NCBI RefSeq assembly: GCF_005937885.2
Contig: NZ_CP042176.1
Location: 3,343,501-3,407,500, forward strand
Length of the DNA stretch: 64,000 bases
Origin: Bradyrhizobium sp. KBS0727
GTDB taxonomy: Bacteria > Pseudomonadota > Alphaproteobacteria > Rhizobiales > Xanthobacteraceae
Direction of reading: 5' to 3'
Under the pieces are notes generated by a model. The model was given only the letters and a program-made list of their open reading frames with translations, made no database searches and had not been told where the DNA came from. The translations under genes were made by a program, and so were the position numbers. The first letter of the stretch is position 1; each line of letters starts with the position of its first letter. Shown here piece by piece: positions 15,661 through 24,141 of this stretch.

Positions 15661-15690
15661 TCCATATATCCATAAGTCTCGATATATGGA
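15661..15690. promoter_or_regulatory. Operator of arsR-aqpS-arsC operon, overlapping the arsR start codon
   Basis: TCCATATATC and GATATATGGA form a perfect 10-bp inverted repeat separated by 10 nt. The right arm includes the arsR start codon (15686-15688). The helical phasing (20 bp between arm starts) suits a dimeric ArsR repressor, and its position would block transcription or initiation of the operon. Strong candidate for autoregulation. Confidence 0.72.
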
Positions 15691-16048
15691 ATCGGAAGCC
15701 GCCATTCTCGCGCTCGCCGCGCTCGCCCAATCCACCCGTCTGGATGTCTTCAGGCTGTTGGTGAAGCACGAGCCGGAGGGGCTGGCGGCCGGCGACATCG
15801 CCAAGGCGCTTGCCGTGCCGCAGAACACGATGTCGTCGCATCTTGCGGTGCTGTCGCGTGCGGGACTGGTGACGGCGCAACGCTTCAGCCGCTCGATCGT
15901 CTACCGCGCCGATCTCGCATGCTTTCAGCAAGTCATGCTGTTCATGCTCAGGGATTGTTGCGACGGGCGCCCGGAAGTTTGCGCGCCGGTCATCGAAAGC
16001 CTCACGCTGTGCTGTCCGCCTGCCAGGAAGAAACGCGCGCATGTCTGA
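15686..16048 (+). CDS. arsR: ArsR-family arsenic-responsive repressor (aqpS operon)
   Basis: A 120-residue ArsR protein starting at MESEAAIL, directly at the operator. The winged helix runs over residues 10-70 (STRLDVFRLLVKHEPEGLAAGDIAKAL, QNTMSSHLAVLSRAGLV). Cysteines cluster in the C-terminal part at 79, 91, 92, 99, 109 and 110, as in the rhizobial and Acidithiobacillus-type repressors where As(III) is bound by C-terminal cysteines. Its end overlaps aqpS by eight bases. It resembles the first gene of the Sinorhizobium arsR-aqpS-arsC operon. Confidence 0.9.
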   Translation: MESEAAILALAALAQSTRLDVFRLLVKHEPEGLAAGDIAKALAVPQNTMSSHLAVLSRAGLVTAQRFSRSIVYRADLACFQQVMLFMLRDCCDGRPEVCAPVIESLTLCCPPARKKRAHV

Positions 16049-16733
16049 ATTCGATCTATCACGCCGCCTTGCGGCCGAAGCGCTCGGGACGGCGCTATTG
16101 GTGGCGACCGTGGTCGGCTCCGGCATCATGGCCGAAAGCCTGACCAAGGACGTGGCGCTGGCGCTGCTCGGCAATACGTTGCCGACCGGTGCGATCCTGG
16201 TGGTGCTCATCACCATTCTCGGTCCGATTTCGGGGGCGCATTTCAATCCGGTCGTGTCGCTGGTATTTGCGCTGAAGCGCGAATTGACGCCGCGCGACGC
16301 GCTGCTCTACGTCGCCGCGCAAGTCGCCGGCGGCATCGCGGGAACCATGATGGCGCACGCGATGTTCGCGCTGCCGCTGGTCGATGCTTCCCTAAAAATG
16401 CGAACCGGTGGGGGGCAATGGTTTGCGGAAGCCGTCGCCGCGTTCGGTCTGGTCGCGACCATCCTGGCCGGCATCCGGTTCAACCGGTCAGCCGTGCCGT
16501 GGCTGGTGGGCCTCTACATCACGGCGGCCTATTGGTTCACCGCGTCGACCTCGTTTGCCAATCCGGCCGTTGCCATCGCGCGATCGATGACCAATACGTT
16601 TTCCGGCATTCGGCCGGCGGATCTGCCCGGCTTCATCGCGGCCGAGACCTGCGGCGCCGTCGTCGCCCTGGTCTTCATGGGCTGGCTGCTGCATGGCGGT
16701 GGCGAGGCCATCACAAAGGAGGCTCACTCATGA
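16041..16733 (+). CDS. aqpS: Aquaglyceroporin AqpS (arsenite channel)
   Basis: A 230-residue major intrinsic protein with six helices and the two pore half-helices: Asn69-Pro-Val in GAHFNPVVS and Asn174-Pro-Ala in SFANPAVAIAR. Replacement of NPA by NPV in the first motif is typical of the AqpS/arsenite group. In Sinorhizobium meliloti, AqpS lets As(III) formed by ArsC leave the cell down its gradient, taking the place of an ArsB or Acr3 pump. It overlaps arsR upstream and arsC downstream (ATGA), so all three are coupled. No ArsB or Acr3 is present in the window. Confidence 0.92.
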   Translation: MSEFDLSRRLAAEALGTALLVATVVGSGIMAESLTKDVALALLGNTLPTGAILVVLITILGPISGAHFNPVVSLVFALKRELTPRDALLYVAAQVAGGIAGTMMAHAMFALPLVDASLKMRTGGGQWFAEAVAAFGLVATILAGIRFNRSAVPWLVGLYITAAYWFTASTSFANPAVAIARSMTNTFSGIRPADLPGFIAAETCGAVVALVFMGWLLHGGGEAITKEAHS

Positions 16734-17137
16734 GCGTCACGATCTATCACAACCCCGCCTGCGGCACCTCGCGCAATACGCTGGCGATGATCCGGCAGAG
16801 CGGCGAGGAGCCCGAGGTCATCGAATACCTGAAGAGCCCGCCGAGCCGCGCCCGGCTGGTCGAATTGATCAAGGCGATGGGCATCGCCGCCCGCGAGCTG
16901 TTGCGCGAGAAGGGCACGCCCTATGCGGAGCTCGGGCTTGCCGATCCGAAATGGAGCGACGACGAACTGATCGATTTCATGCTCGCGCATCCGATCCTGA
17001 TCAACCGGCCCGTGGTCGTGACCGCGAAGGGCGTGCGGCTGTGCCGGCCGTCGGAACGGGTGCTCGATCTGCTCGACCGGCCCGTCGCCAGCTTCGTCAA
17101 GGAGGATGGCGAGGCCGTCACGCGCGCGAAGTCCTGA
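16730..17137 (+). CDS. arsC: Glutaredoxin-dependent arsenate reductase ArsC
   Basis: A 135-residue protein of the ArsC/Spx thioredoxin-fold family. The catalytic cysteine is Cys11 in HNPACGTSRNTL, and the arginines that bind arsenate in the R773 enzyme have counterparts in LINRPVVV and the SEFVLDLLD-like end (SERVLDLLD). It reduces arsenate to arsenite with glutathione and glutaredoxin. A strong AAAGGAGG site precedes the ATG, which overlaps the aqpS stop. Length matches the glutaredoxin-type family (around 140). Last gene of the operon. Confidence 0.94.
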   Translation: MSVTIYHNPACGTSRNTLAMIRQSGEEPEVIEYLKSPPSRARLVELIKAMGIAARELLREKGTPYAELGLADPKWSDDELIDFMLAHPILINRPVVVTAKGVRLCRPSERVLDLLDRPVASFVKEDGEAVTRAKS

Positions 17138-17185
17138 GTTTCGGCACAGCCTTTTACTCGTCGCGATTGCGCGGCATAATGGCGT

Positions 17186-18445
17186 ATGGAACTCACTCCC
17201 CGCCTGCAATTGATGAACTGGCTGGTCAGCCAGGGCCTTGAAGGTCTGCCCGAAAACGATCTGATCCGTGGCTTTTGCGAACGCTGTCGCGCCGAGGGCC
17301 TCGAGCTGTCGCGCGCGCTTGTCTTCATCGACACGTTGCATCCGATCTTCGAAGGCCGCGGCTTCCGCTGGAACGACACCGCGACCAACGAGAGCGACGC
17401 GTTCGAATACGGACCGACCGATCAGGGCGACAGTGCGAAGAACTGGCGGCGGAGTGTGTTCTACCACATGCTCGAAAACGGCCATGGGGAACTGGCGCTC
17501 GATCTCGCCGAAGGTGCTGCGCAGAATTTCGGCATGATCGAGGATCTCGCCGCCAAGGGTCACAAGCATTTCGTGTCCTTTGTGCACCAGTTCGGCGAGG
17601 CCGGGACCATGGGGCAGATGGACTGCGTCTATTCCTACTGGACGACGCGGCGCGACGACGGTTTCGGCGAGCAGGGCATGGCGGCGCTGCGCGATCTGGT
17701 GCCGGTGCTGGGGCTGGCGATCAAATCGGCAGCGCAGGCCGACATCGCCAAGACGCTGGGCCGGGTCTATCTCGGACGCGACGCCTCCGAACAGGTGCTG
17801 CGCGGGAGGATCATGCGCGGCGTCACCGAGCGCATCAATGCGGTGTTGTGGTTCTCCGACCTGCGCGGCTCGACCGCGATCAGCGAGGGCATGGAGCCAT
17901 CCGAGATCATCCCGTTCCTCAACGATTACGCGCAGGCCTCGATCGACGCCATCCACGAGGCCGGCGGCGAGGTGCTGAAGCTGATCGGCGACGGCGTACT
18001 CGGGATGTTCACCCATGAAAACCTCGCGGTCGCCAAACGCGCGGCGCTGCGCGCCGAATATCGCTTTCGCCGCAACATGCGTACGCTCAACGTCCGCCGC
18101 GCGGCCGACCAGCGGCCAGTGACGACAGCCCATGTCGGCCTGCATGTCGGCGAGGTGTTTTACGGCAATATCGGCAGCGAGGACCGGCTCGACTTCACCG
18201 TGGTCGGGCCCGCCGTCAACGAGGTCAGCCGCATCGCCTCGATGTGCCGCTCGGTGGAGCGGGAATTGCTGATGTCCTCGGCCTTCCGTAGCGGGCTGGA
18301 TGCCGCGGGGCGCAACTATCTGGTATCGACCGGCCGCTTCGCGCTGCGCGGGATCGGCCGCGCGCAGGACCTCTACACGCTCGATCCGGATATTGCGGCA
18401 GACGAGGTCGTGGCCGGGAAATACGAGCGCTACCTCGCGGGCTAG
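17186..18445 (+). CDS. Class III adenylate/guanylate cyclase
   Basis: A 419-residue soluble protein with a class III nucleotide cyclase domain at about residues 210-370. The catalytic core begins with NAVLWFSDLRGSTAIS, containing the first metal aspartate, and continues with the second metal site in VLKLIGDGVLGMF, GEVFYGNIGSEDRLDFTVVG, and the transition-state Asn/Arg segment VNEVSRIAS. The first 200 residues are an unassigned N-terminal region likely to be a sensor. Bradyrhizobium genomes hold many such cyclases. It converges on a winged-helix/TPR protein, and the product (cAMP or cGMP) cannot be fixed from sequence. Confidence 0.88.
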   Translation: MELTPRLQLMNWLVSQGLEGLPENDLIRGFCERCRAEGLELSRALVFIDTLHPIFEGRGFRWNDTATNESDAFEYGPTDQGDSAKNWRRSVFYHMLENGHGELALDLAEGAAQNFGMIEDLAAKGHKHFVSFVHQFGEAGTMGQMDCVYSYWTTRRDDGFGEQGMAALRDLVPVLGLAIKSAAQADIAKTLGRVYLGRDASEQVLRGRIMRGVTERINAVLWFSDLRGSTAISEGMEPSEIIPFLNDYAQASIDAIHEAGGEVLKLIGDGVLGMFTHENLAVAKRAALRAEYRFRRNMRTLNVRRAADQRPVTTAHVGLHVGEVFYGNIGSEDRLDFTVVGPAVNEVSRIASMCRSVERELLMSSAFRSGLDAAGRNYLVSTGRFALRGIGRAQDLYTLDPDIAADEVVAGKYERYLAG

Positions 18446-18483
18446 ACCCGGATCGTCATTTTCTGCGGCCCGTCGGCGAGCGG

Positions 18484-20061
18484 CTAGGTCAGGCCGGCGC
18501 GCCGAAAACCTTCGATATAATGCTCGCGTTCGGCGGCATGTTCGAACGGCATCTGGCTTGCAAGCCAGGTCAGTGAAATATTCGGCTGCGCGCGGCGAAG
18601 CTCCTGCAATGCGGCCTTGGCGACGTCGCGCTGGCCTGCCATTCCCGCCGCTGCGGTCAGCACCCGGTGGCCGCCGGAGAAATCGTTTCGTTGCCGCAGC
18701 CCTTCGCGCGCCAGGCGGATCGCTTCGTCGTAGTTGCGGCCGACAAACTGGCAATAGGCGGCGACGCCACAATAGATCGCGGCGAACGGATCGCGCGGGC
18801 TGAATCTCAGCGCCTCGCGCGCGGCGCGATCGCCATCCTCCCAGCGCCCGCGATAGGATAGCGCCACGCCGTAAAGGCCGCGGGCCGGCGAGAAATTGGG
18901 ATTGAGCCGCAGCGCGAGTTCGAACTCGGCGATGCAATCGTCGAAGCGTCGCGTGAACAGATAGACGCTTGCCAGCGCATAATGCGCCCAGGCGTCCTCG
19001 CTGTCGGCGCGGATGGCCGCCAGCGCCGCGCGTTCCGCAATCGGGACCGCGTCCGGCATCTCTTCCCACCCCATATGGGCGGAGAACGTATGGCAGGACG
19101 CCAGCAGGCTGAGCGCCTGGCCGTAGCCGGGATCGACCGCGATGGCCTTTTCGAGCAGCGCCTGCGCCACCAGGTTGTCCTGCCGCGTCACGCGCCAGTA
19201 ATGCGACAGTGCGCGCATCACCAGATCCCAGGCGTCCATGTTGTCGGGCGCCTTGCGGCGCGCGTGAAAGTCCTCGGCGGCATATAGTTGCGGTTCGATC
19301 GCCGCCACCACGGCCTGAGTGATTTCGTCCTGCACGGCGAAGACGTCGGCGAGGCCGCGGTCGTAGCGTTCCGCCCACAGGTGACTGCCGGTGGCGACGT
19401 CGACCAGCTGGGCGGTGATGCGCACATGGTCGCCGTCCTTGCGCACGCTGCCCTCCACGACGTAACCGACGCCGAGTTCTTCGCCGATCTGCCGGTGATG
19501 GACGGACTTGCCCTTGTAGATGAAGGACGAGTTGCGGGCGATGACATAGAACCAGCGCAGCTTCGACAGCGCCGTGATGATATCCTCGGAGATGCCTTCC
19601 GAAAAATATTCCTGCTCGGGCTCGCCGCTGATGTTGACGAAAGGCAGCACCGCAATGGCTGGCCGATCCAGCGCCGGGAGTTGATGGCGCGGCGGTTCGC
19701 TCGCCTGGTCGGGCGGCTGCAGCCGCTCGACGGAGACTTCCACGCTGCCCCGCTGCACCTGGACGTCGCCGACAAAGCGAAAGCCCTTGCGCGCGATGGT
19801 GCGGATCACGGCCTGATCCTTGCCGCTGTCACCGACCGCCTTGCGGGCGGCATTGATCCGGCTGGTCAATGTGGATTCGGAGACGATACGGCCGTCCCAG
19901 ATCCGCTCGATCAGATCGTCCTTGCTGACGACCCGCTCGCGGTTTTCGACCAGATAGATCAGGAGGTCGAACACCTGCGGCTCGACCGGCACGCCTTCGC
20001 CGGCGCGGGTGAGTTCGCGGAGATCGACATCGAGCACGTGGTTGGAAAAGTGAAATTGCAC
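18484..20061 (-). CDS. Winged-helix regulator with TolB-like and TPR domains
   Basis: About 525 residues. The N-terminal 100 residues are an OmpR/CadC-type winged helix (LVENRERVVSKDDLIERIWDG, TLTSRINAARKAVGDSG, RTIARKGFRFVGDV). The middle part (AIAVLPFVNISGEPEQEYFSEG) is the TolB/FlgO-like domain found with many cyclases and regulators, and the rest is tetratricopeptide-type helical repeats. There is no membrane helix, unlike CadC. The start is uncertain: GTG at 20061 places the winged helix at the N-terminus as in relatives; an ATG at 20157 would add 32 residues of no known type. It probably regulates transcription via an unknown signal. Confidence 0.8.
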   Translation of the reverse strand: MQFHFSNHVLDVDLRELTRAGEGVPVEPQVFDLLIYLVENRERVVSKDDLIERIWDGRIVSESTLTSRINAARKAVGDSGKDQAVIRTIARKGFRFVGDVQVQRGSVEVSVERLQPPDQASEPPRHQLPALDRPAIAVLPFVNISGEPEQEYFSEGISEDIITALSKLRWFYVIARNSSFIYKGKSVHHRQIGEELGVGYVVEGSVRKDGDHVRITAQLVDVATGSHLWAERYDRGLADVFAVQDEITQAVVAAIEPQLYAAEDFHARRKAPDNMDAWDLVMRALSHYWRVTRQDNLVAQALLEKAIAVDPGYGQALSLLASCHTFSAHMGWEEMPDAVPIAERAALAAIRADSEDAWAHYALASVYLFTRRFDDCIAEFELALRLNPNFSPARGLYGVALSYRGRWEDGDRAAREALRFSPRDPFAAIYCGVAAYCQFVGRNYDEAIRLAREGLRQRNDFSGGHRVLTAAAGMAGQRDVAKAALQELRRAQPNISLTWLASQMPFEHAAEREHYIEGFRRAGLT

Positions 20062-20296
20062 GAATTGGGTCCCGAATCCTGTTTTGACCGGCTTTGGAAG
20101 CCGTAAATCGGCATTTACCCCGCCGGCACCGCCCCGCCAGTGCGAAATCTCACACAAAGCGGCATCTCAGTGAAAAATCACGGTGCCCTCAAGGCAAAAT
20201 CAGCCCGCCGTCAGAGTCTTTAGGTCTGCGCAGGGTCATGTTCGGTTCACCGCGGTTGCCTCCGTAGCCGCCGGGCGATCTCGAAGGGAGACTCCA

Positions 20297-21163
20297 ATGG
20301 CCGGCCCCGCATCCGCAGCAACGAACCCGACCCAATCCGCCACCCAAGCCGCCAGTCTTGCCCCCGATCTCGTCGCGCTCAAGACGCGACAACAGGTCGC
20401 GTGGTCCTCGGGCAACTACGCCATCGTCGGCTCGACCCTGCAGATCGTCGGCGAGCAGCTCTGCGAAGCACTCGATCTCAAGTCCGGCTCGAAGGTGCTC
20501 GACGTCGCCGCCGGCAACGGCATGATGAGTCTGGCCGCGGCGCGGCGCTGGTGCGACGTCACCTCGACCGACTACGTGCCGGCCTTGCTCGATCGCGGCC
20601 GCGCGCGTGCGAGCGCCGAAGGCATGACGATCGCCTTCGAGGAAGCCGATGCCGAGAACCTGCCGTTCGACGACAACAGCTTCGATACGGTGGTCTCCAC
20701 CTTCGGCGTCATGTTCACGCCGAACCAGGACCGCGCCGCGGCCGAGCTGCTGCGGGTATGCCGGCCGAAGGGGCAGATTGGCCTCGCAAATTGGACGCCG
20801 GATGGCTTCATCGGCCAAGTCTTCAAGACGCTGGGCAAGTATTTGCCGCCGCCGGCCGGCACCAAATCGCCGGCGTTGTGGGGCACGCGCGTGCGCATGA
20901 CCGAAATGTTCGACGCCGGCGCGCGCTCGATCAAGGCGGAATCACGGCTGTTCAATTTTCGCTATCGTTCCCCGGCGCACTTCCTCGACGTGTTCAAGAC
21001 CTTCTATGGCCCGGTGTTGAAGGCGTTTGCCGCCCTCGAACCGGCAAAGCAGGAAGAACTGCACGACGATCTGCACGCGCTGATCGTGCGCATGAACCGC
21101 TCCGGCGACGCCACCATGGTGGTGCCGAGCGAATATCTCGAAGTCGTCATCACCAAACGTTGA
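20297..21163 (+). CDS. Class I SAM-dependent methyltransferase
   Basis: A 288-residue methyltransferase of the Methyltransf_11 type. The start at 20297 follows a GAAGGGAG ribosome-binding site. SAM-binding motif I is VLDVAAGNGMMSLAAARR; motif II is the acidic TSTDYVPALLDRG; the later FEEADAENLPFDDNSFDTVVSTFG is typical of small-molecule methyltransferases such as the UbiE type. Substrate unknown. It is followed by an alpha/beta hydrolase and O-acetylhomoserine sulfhydrylase on the same strand, so a link to sulfur amino-acid or methyl metabolism is possible. It is transcribed away from the winged-helix/TPR gene. Confidence 0.88.
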   Translation: MAGPASAATNPTQSATQAASLAPDLVALKTRQQVAWSSGNYAIVGSTLQIVGEQLCEALDLKSGSKVLDVAAGNGMMSLAAARRWCDVTSTDYVPALLDRGRARASAEGMTIAFEEADAENLPFDDNSFDTVVSTFGVMFTPNQDRAAAELLRVCRPKGQIGLANWTPDGFIGQVFKTLGKYLPPPAGTKSPALWGTRVRMTEMFDAGARSIKAESRLFNFRYRSPAHFLDVFKTFYGPVLKAFAALEPAKQEELHDDLHALIVRMNRSGDATMVVPSEYLEVVITKR

Positions 21164-21193
21164 TCGCGGGAATAGCCACCGACGACTCCAGAT

Positions 21194-21235
21194 CCGGACC
21201 GTGGTGCGGTCCGGGTCGGAGCGGCGTCGCGCCGC
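21194..21235. other. Two adjacent strong hairpins between methyltransferase and hydrolase genes
   Basis: CCGGACC-N7-GGTCCGG (21194-21214) and GCGGCG-TCG-CGCCGC (21221-21235) are perfect stems in the 112-bp gap. No U-run follows, so they are not clear intrinsic terminators. They might stabilise transcript ends or form part of a leader for the downstream pair of genes; no riboswitch class was recognised. Confidence 0.35.
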
Positions 21236-21275
21236 AAGCTCAAGTCAACCCAACTCTACGATCAGGAATAGTCCG

Positions 21276-22184
21276 ATGACGTCAGTGATACATGCCTCAT
21301 TTGCGAAGCCCGTCAAAAGCACCGTCGTGGCGCTGCATTGCTCGCTCGGTTCGGGGCGGCAATGGACCAGGCTTGCCGACGAACTCGGGCGCAGCCACCC
21401 ATTCATCGCGCCGGATATTTCCGGTTACGGCGCCAGCACCTGCGCGCTGGACCTGCCGCTGACGCTGGCCGAAGAGGTCAAATGCGTCAGCGGTCACCTC
21501 AACGACGCGGCCGGGCCGATCCATCTCGTCGGCCACTCCTACGGCGGCGCCATCGCCTTCAAGATCGCCACCGACTCAGCCTTCGCGCACCGGGTGCGCA
21601 GCCTGACCCTGATCGAGCCTGTGCTGCCGACGCTGTTGTGCGAGAGCGATGCGGATCGGCGGCTTCACGCGCGCTTCGCGCAGTTTGGGCGGGACGTTTC
21701 CGAAGACCTCTGGAACGGATCGGTGCTGGAAGCGATCGACAAGTTCATCGAGTTCTGGAACGGATCCGGACCGCAGGACCCGTTGCCGGCGAGCACGCGC
21801 CTGCGCATGATCGAACGCGCCGACAAGCTGGCGTTCGATTTCACCGCCGCGCTGTCGGAAGAAAACGTCACCATCGCAGCCGCCTCGCTTCGCGTGCCGA
21901 CGCTGCTGTTTTCAGGTGGGACGTCGCCTTATTTCACCCAGCGCATCGTCCGGCGTCTTGCCGCGATCGTGGAAGGAGCCGAGATACGGCATTTGCCCGA
22001 CGCGGGCCACATGCTGGCGCTTTCGCATGCCGCCGCGATCAATCCGGAGATCGCAAGGCACATTGCGCGGGCCGATGAACTCGCCGGGCTGTCGCTCGGA
22101 CTTAGCCAGATCGAGGATCTGAAGCCGCCGCTTCGGTTCGAGCGCCGTGCGCTGTCCGACCGGGTCGGGGAAGAAAAATCCTGA
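21276..22184 (+). CDS. Alpha/beta hydrolase
   Basis: A 302-residue alpha/beta-hydrolase fold protein. The oxyanion segment is VVALHCSLGSGRQW; the nucleophile elbow is GHSYGG near residue 99; the catalytic His is in the final LPDAGHMLALSH. The intervening lid region is ordinary. The ATG at 21276 (MTSVIHASF) is preferred to the longer frame, whose first 25 residues lack similarity to the family. Substrate unknown. It is followed 58 bases later by the O-acetylhomoserine sulfhydrylase gene, an arrangement that suggests a joint transcript. Confidence 0.87.
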   Translation: MTSVIHASFAKPVKSTVVALHCSLGSGRQWTRLADELGRSHPFIAPDISGYGASTCALDLPLTLAEEVKCVSGHLNDAAGPIHLVGHSYGGAIAFKIATDSAFAHRVRSLTLIEPVLPTLLCESDADRRLHARFAQFGRDVSEDLWNGSVLEAIDKFIEFWNGSGPQDPLPASTRLRMIERADKLAFDFTAALSEENVTIAAASLRVPTLLFSGGTSPYFTQRIVRRLAAIVEGAEIRHLPDAGHMLALSHAAAINPEIARHIARADELAGLSLGLSQIEDLKPPLRFERRALSDRVGEEKS

Positions 22185-22242
22185 CACGACTGATTGACGA
22201 CAACGACGTTGCATGAATTTCGTAACAACCGAGAGGACCAAC

Positions 22243-23556
22243 ATGCCGACCAACAGCAAGCATCCGGAAACGCTCGTCCTGCACTCCGGCTATCGCAGCG
22301 ATCCCACCACGACCGCGGTGGCGGTTCCGATCTACCAGACCACCAGCTTCGAATTCCGCGATACCGCGCACGCCTCCAACCTGTTCGCCCTGGCGGAGCT
22401 GGGCAACATCTACAGCCGGATCGGCAATCCCACCTGCGACGCGCTGGAGACTCGGCTGGCCGCGCTTGAGGGCGGCGTCGCCGGCCTGGCGCTCGGATCC
22501 GGACAGGCCGCTTCGCTGTTCGCGGTGCAAAACATCTGTCACGCCGGCGATAATTTCGTCGCGTCCACCGATCTCTATGGCGGCACCTGGAATCTGTTCG
22601 CCAATACGCTGAAGACGATGGGGATCGAGTGTCGCTTTGTCGATCCGTCTGACCCCGAGAATTTCCGCCGCGCGACCGACGCGCGCACGCGCTGCTACTA
22701 TGCCGAGACGCTTCCGAACCCGAAGCTCACCGTATTTCCGATCGCCGAAGTGGCGAAGATCGGGCGCGAACTCGGCGTGCCCCTGATCATGGACAACACC
22801 GCTGCCCCGGTACTGTGCCGGCCGCTCGATCATGGCGCTGCGATCGTGGTGCACTCCACCACCAAATATATCGGCGGCCACGGAACCTCGATCGGCGGCA
22901 TCATTATCGACGGCGGCAATTTCGACTGGGCCAAGCACAGGGATCGCTTCCCGATGCTCAATACGCCCGATCCGAGCTATCACGGCGTGGTATGGACCGA
23001 GGCCGTGAAGCCGCTGGGACCGATTGCCTACATCATCAAGGCCCGCGTCACCTTGCTGCGCGATGTCGGTGCGCCGATGTCGCCGTTCAACGCTTTCATG
23101 TTCATCCAGGGACTGGAGACGCTGCCGCTGCGGATGCGGGTTCATTGCGAGAATGCCAATGCCGTGGCGAAGCATCTCGCCAGGCATCCGGGGATCACCA
23201 AGGTGATCCATCCCTCGCTGATGACCGGGGAGGCGAGGCGGCGCGCGGACGCGGTGTTGTCGCGTGGCTATGGCGCGCTGCTCGGCTTCGAATTGAAGGG
23301 CGGCATGGAAGCCGGCCGCCGGTTCATCGACGGGCTGAAGATGTTCTATCACGTCGCCAATATCGGCGACGCCCGCAGCCTTGCGATCCACCCGGCTTCG
23401 ACGACGCATTCCCAGCTCTCGCCCGAGGAGCAGGCCATGACCGGCGTCACGCCGGGTTATGTCAGGCTGTCGATCGGCATCGAGCATATCGACGACATCC
23501 TGGCCGACCTCGACCAGGCGCTGGCCGATGTAGAGGGGCTCTCAAAGGCCGCCTGA
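22243..23556 (+). CDS. O-acetylhomoserine sulfhydrylase (PLP-dependent)
   Basis: A 437-residue enzyme of the Cys/Met metabolism PLP family. The PLP lysine is in HSTTKYIGGHG, with further family marks YQTTSFEF, NIYSRIGNPT, ALGSGQAA and MDNTAAPVL. The long form with the insert around PSYHGVVW is the O-acetylhomoserine aminocarboxypropyltransferase (MetY) type, which makes homocysteine from O-acetylhomoserine and sulfide. The start at 22243 has a GAGAGG site; an ATG at 22213 is a possible alternative. A strong terminator follows. Confidence 0.92.
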   Translation: MPTNSKHPETLVLHSGYRSDPTTTAVAVPIYQTTSFEFRDTAHASNLFALAELGNIYSRIGNPTCDALETRLAALEGGVAGLALGSGQAASLFAVQNICHAGDNFVASTDLYGGTWNLFANTLKTMGIECRFVDPSDPENFRRATDARTRCYYAETLPNPKLTVFPIAEVAKIGRELGVPLIMDNTAAPVLCRPLDHGAAIVVHSTTKYIGGHGTSIGGIIIDGGNFDWAKHRDRFPMLNTPDPSYHGVVWTEAVKPLGPIAYIIKARVTLLRDVGAPMSPFNAFMFIQGLETLPLRMRVHCENANAVAKHLARHPGITKVIHPSLMTGEARRRADAVLSRGYGALLGFELKGGMEAGRRFIDGLKMFYHVANIGDARSLAIHPASTTHSQLSPEEQAMTGVTPGYVRLSIGIEHIDDILADLDQALADVEGLSKAA

Positions 23557-23597
23557 TGATGCGGCAAACAGACGGCGCGGAATAAACGATAAACGCG

Positions 23598-23625
23598 AAG
23601 GGCCTGCCGCGAGGCAGGCCCTTTT
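23598..23625 (+). terminator. Intrinsic terminator after O-acetylhomoserine sulfhydrylase gene
   Basis: AAGGGCCTGCC-GCGA-GGCAGGCCCTT forms a perfect 11-bp stem with a 4-nt loop, followed by TTGG. It lies 41 bases after the stop codon. The opposite strand also reads into AA-rich sequence, so it may act for the convergent DUF1127 gene too. Confidence 0.8.
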
Positions 23626-23645
23626 GGTTGCCGGTGGGCGAGCGC

Positions 23646-23879
23646 TCAATCTGGCTGGTGCGGGTTGCTCAAGGAGCCATCGATCTGCGACCGGAACAGC
23701 CCGATATCCCGCAGTTGCCGGTCGCCGAAGCTGAGCAGCATCTTTCGCGCGGCCTCGCGCTCCTGACGGGCGATCCAGGCCGCCAGCCAGTGGTTGACGC
23801 GGTTGCCAAGATAGGCTGCGAACTTGCGGCCTATGGGAACGGTCGCGGCAGAGCTGGGAATGTTGTTAATCATGGTCAT
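23646..23879 (-). CDS. DUF1127 domain small protein
   Basis: A 77-residue protein. Its C-terminal part has the DUF1127 signature RQLRDIGLFRSQID; the middle is a charged amphipathic helix (AAWIARQEREAARKMLLSF). Small DUF1127 proteins in rhizobia and Agrobacterium affect phosphate, carbon and RNA-linked functions, but no exact role is known for this one. Alternative start at 23873. Confidence 0.75.
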   Translation of the reverse strand: MTMINNIPSSAATVPIGRKFAAYLGNRVNHWLAAWIARQEREAARKMLLSFGDRQLRDIGLFRSQIDGSLSNPHQPD

Positions 23880-24141
23880 GGCTTGTCATCCTGATATGGA
23901 CTCGCCGAAGCGAGGATGATGACAACATGGCGGTTTCACCGGCCGAAGACTTTCAGGAAGCTTTGATTTGTCGTCCACCCGGGTTTGAGATACCCGCGAT
24001 AGGTTGCGGACTTGTAATTTTACTTCCCCCTGGCCGTGCGATGTACTGACGGCCGGATTGCGCCAGACATATTGACTGAGAATCACCTGCGGTCAGGCCG
24101 ATGATCGATCGGGCCGGACGTAACCTCTCGACGAGGCGGCG

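Noticed and set aside
16724..19378. 884-residue minus-strand open frame
   Set aside because: It overlaps arsC and the cyclase antisense and the winged-helix gene in a different frame. No family motif is visible.
20158..20296. SAM or SAH riboswitch before the methyltransferase/sulfhydrylase genes
   Set aside because: Neither this region nor the gap at 21164-21275 shows the conserved elements of the SAM-II or SAH classes. Only plain hairpins are visible.
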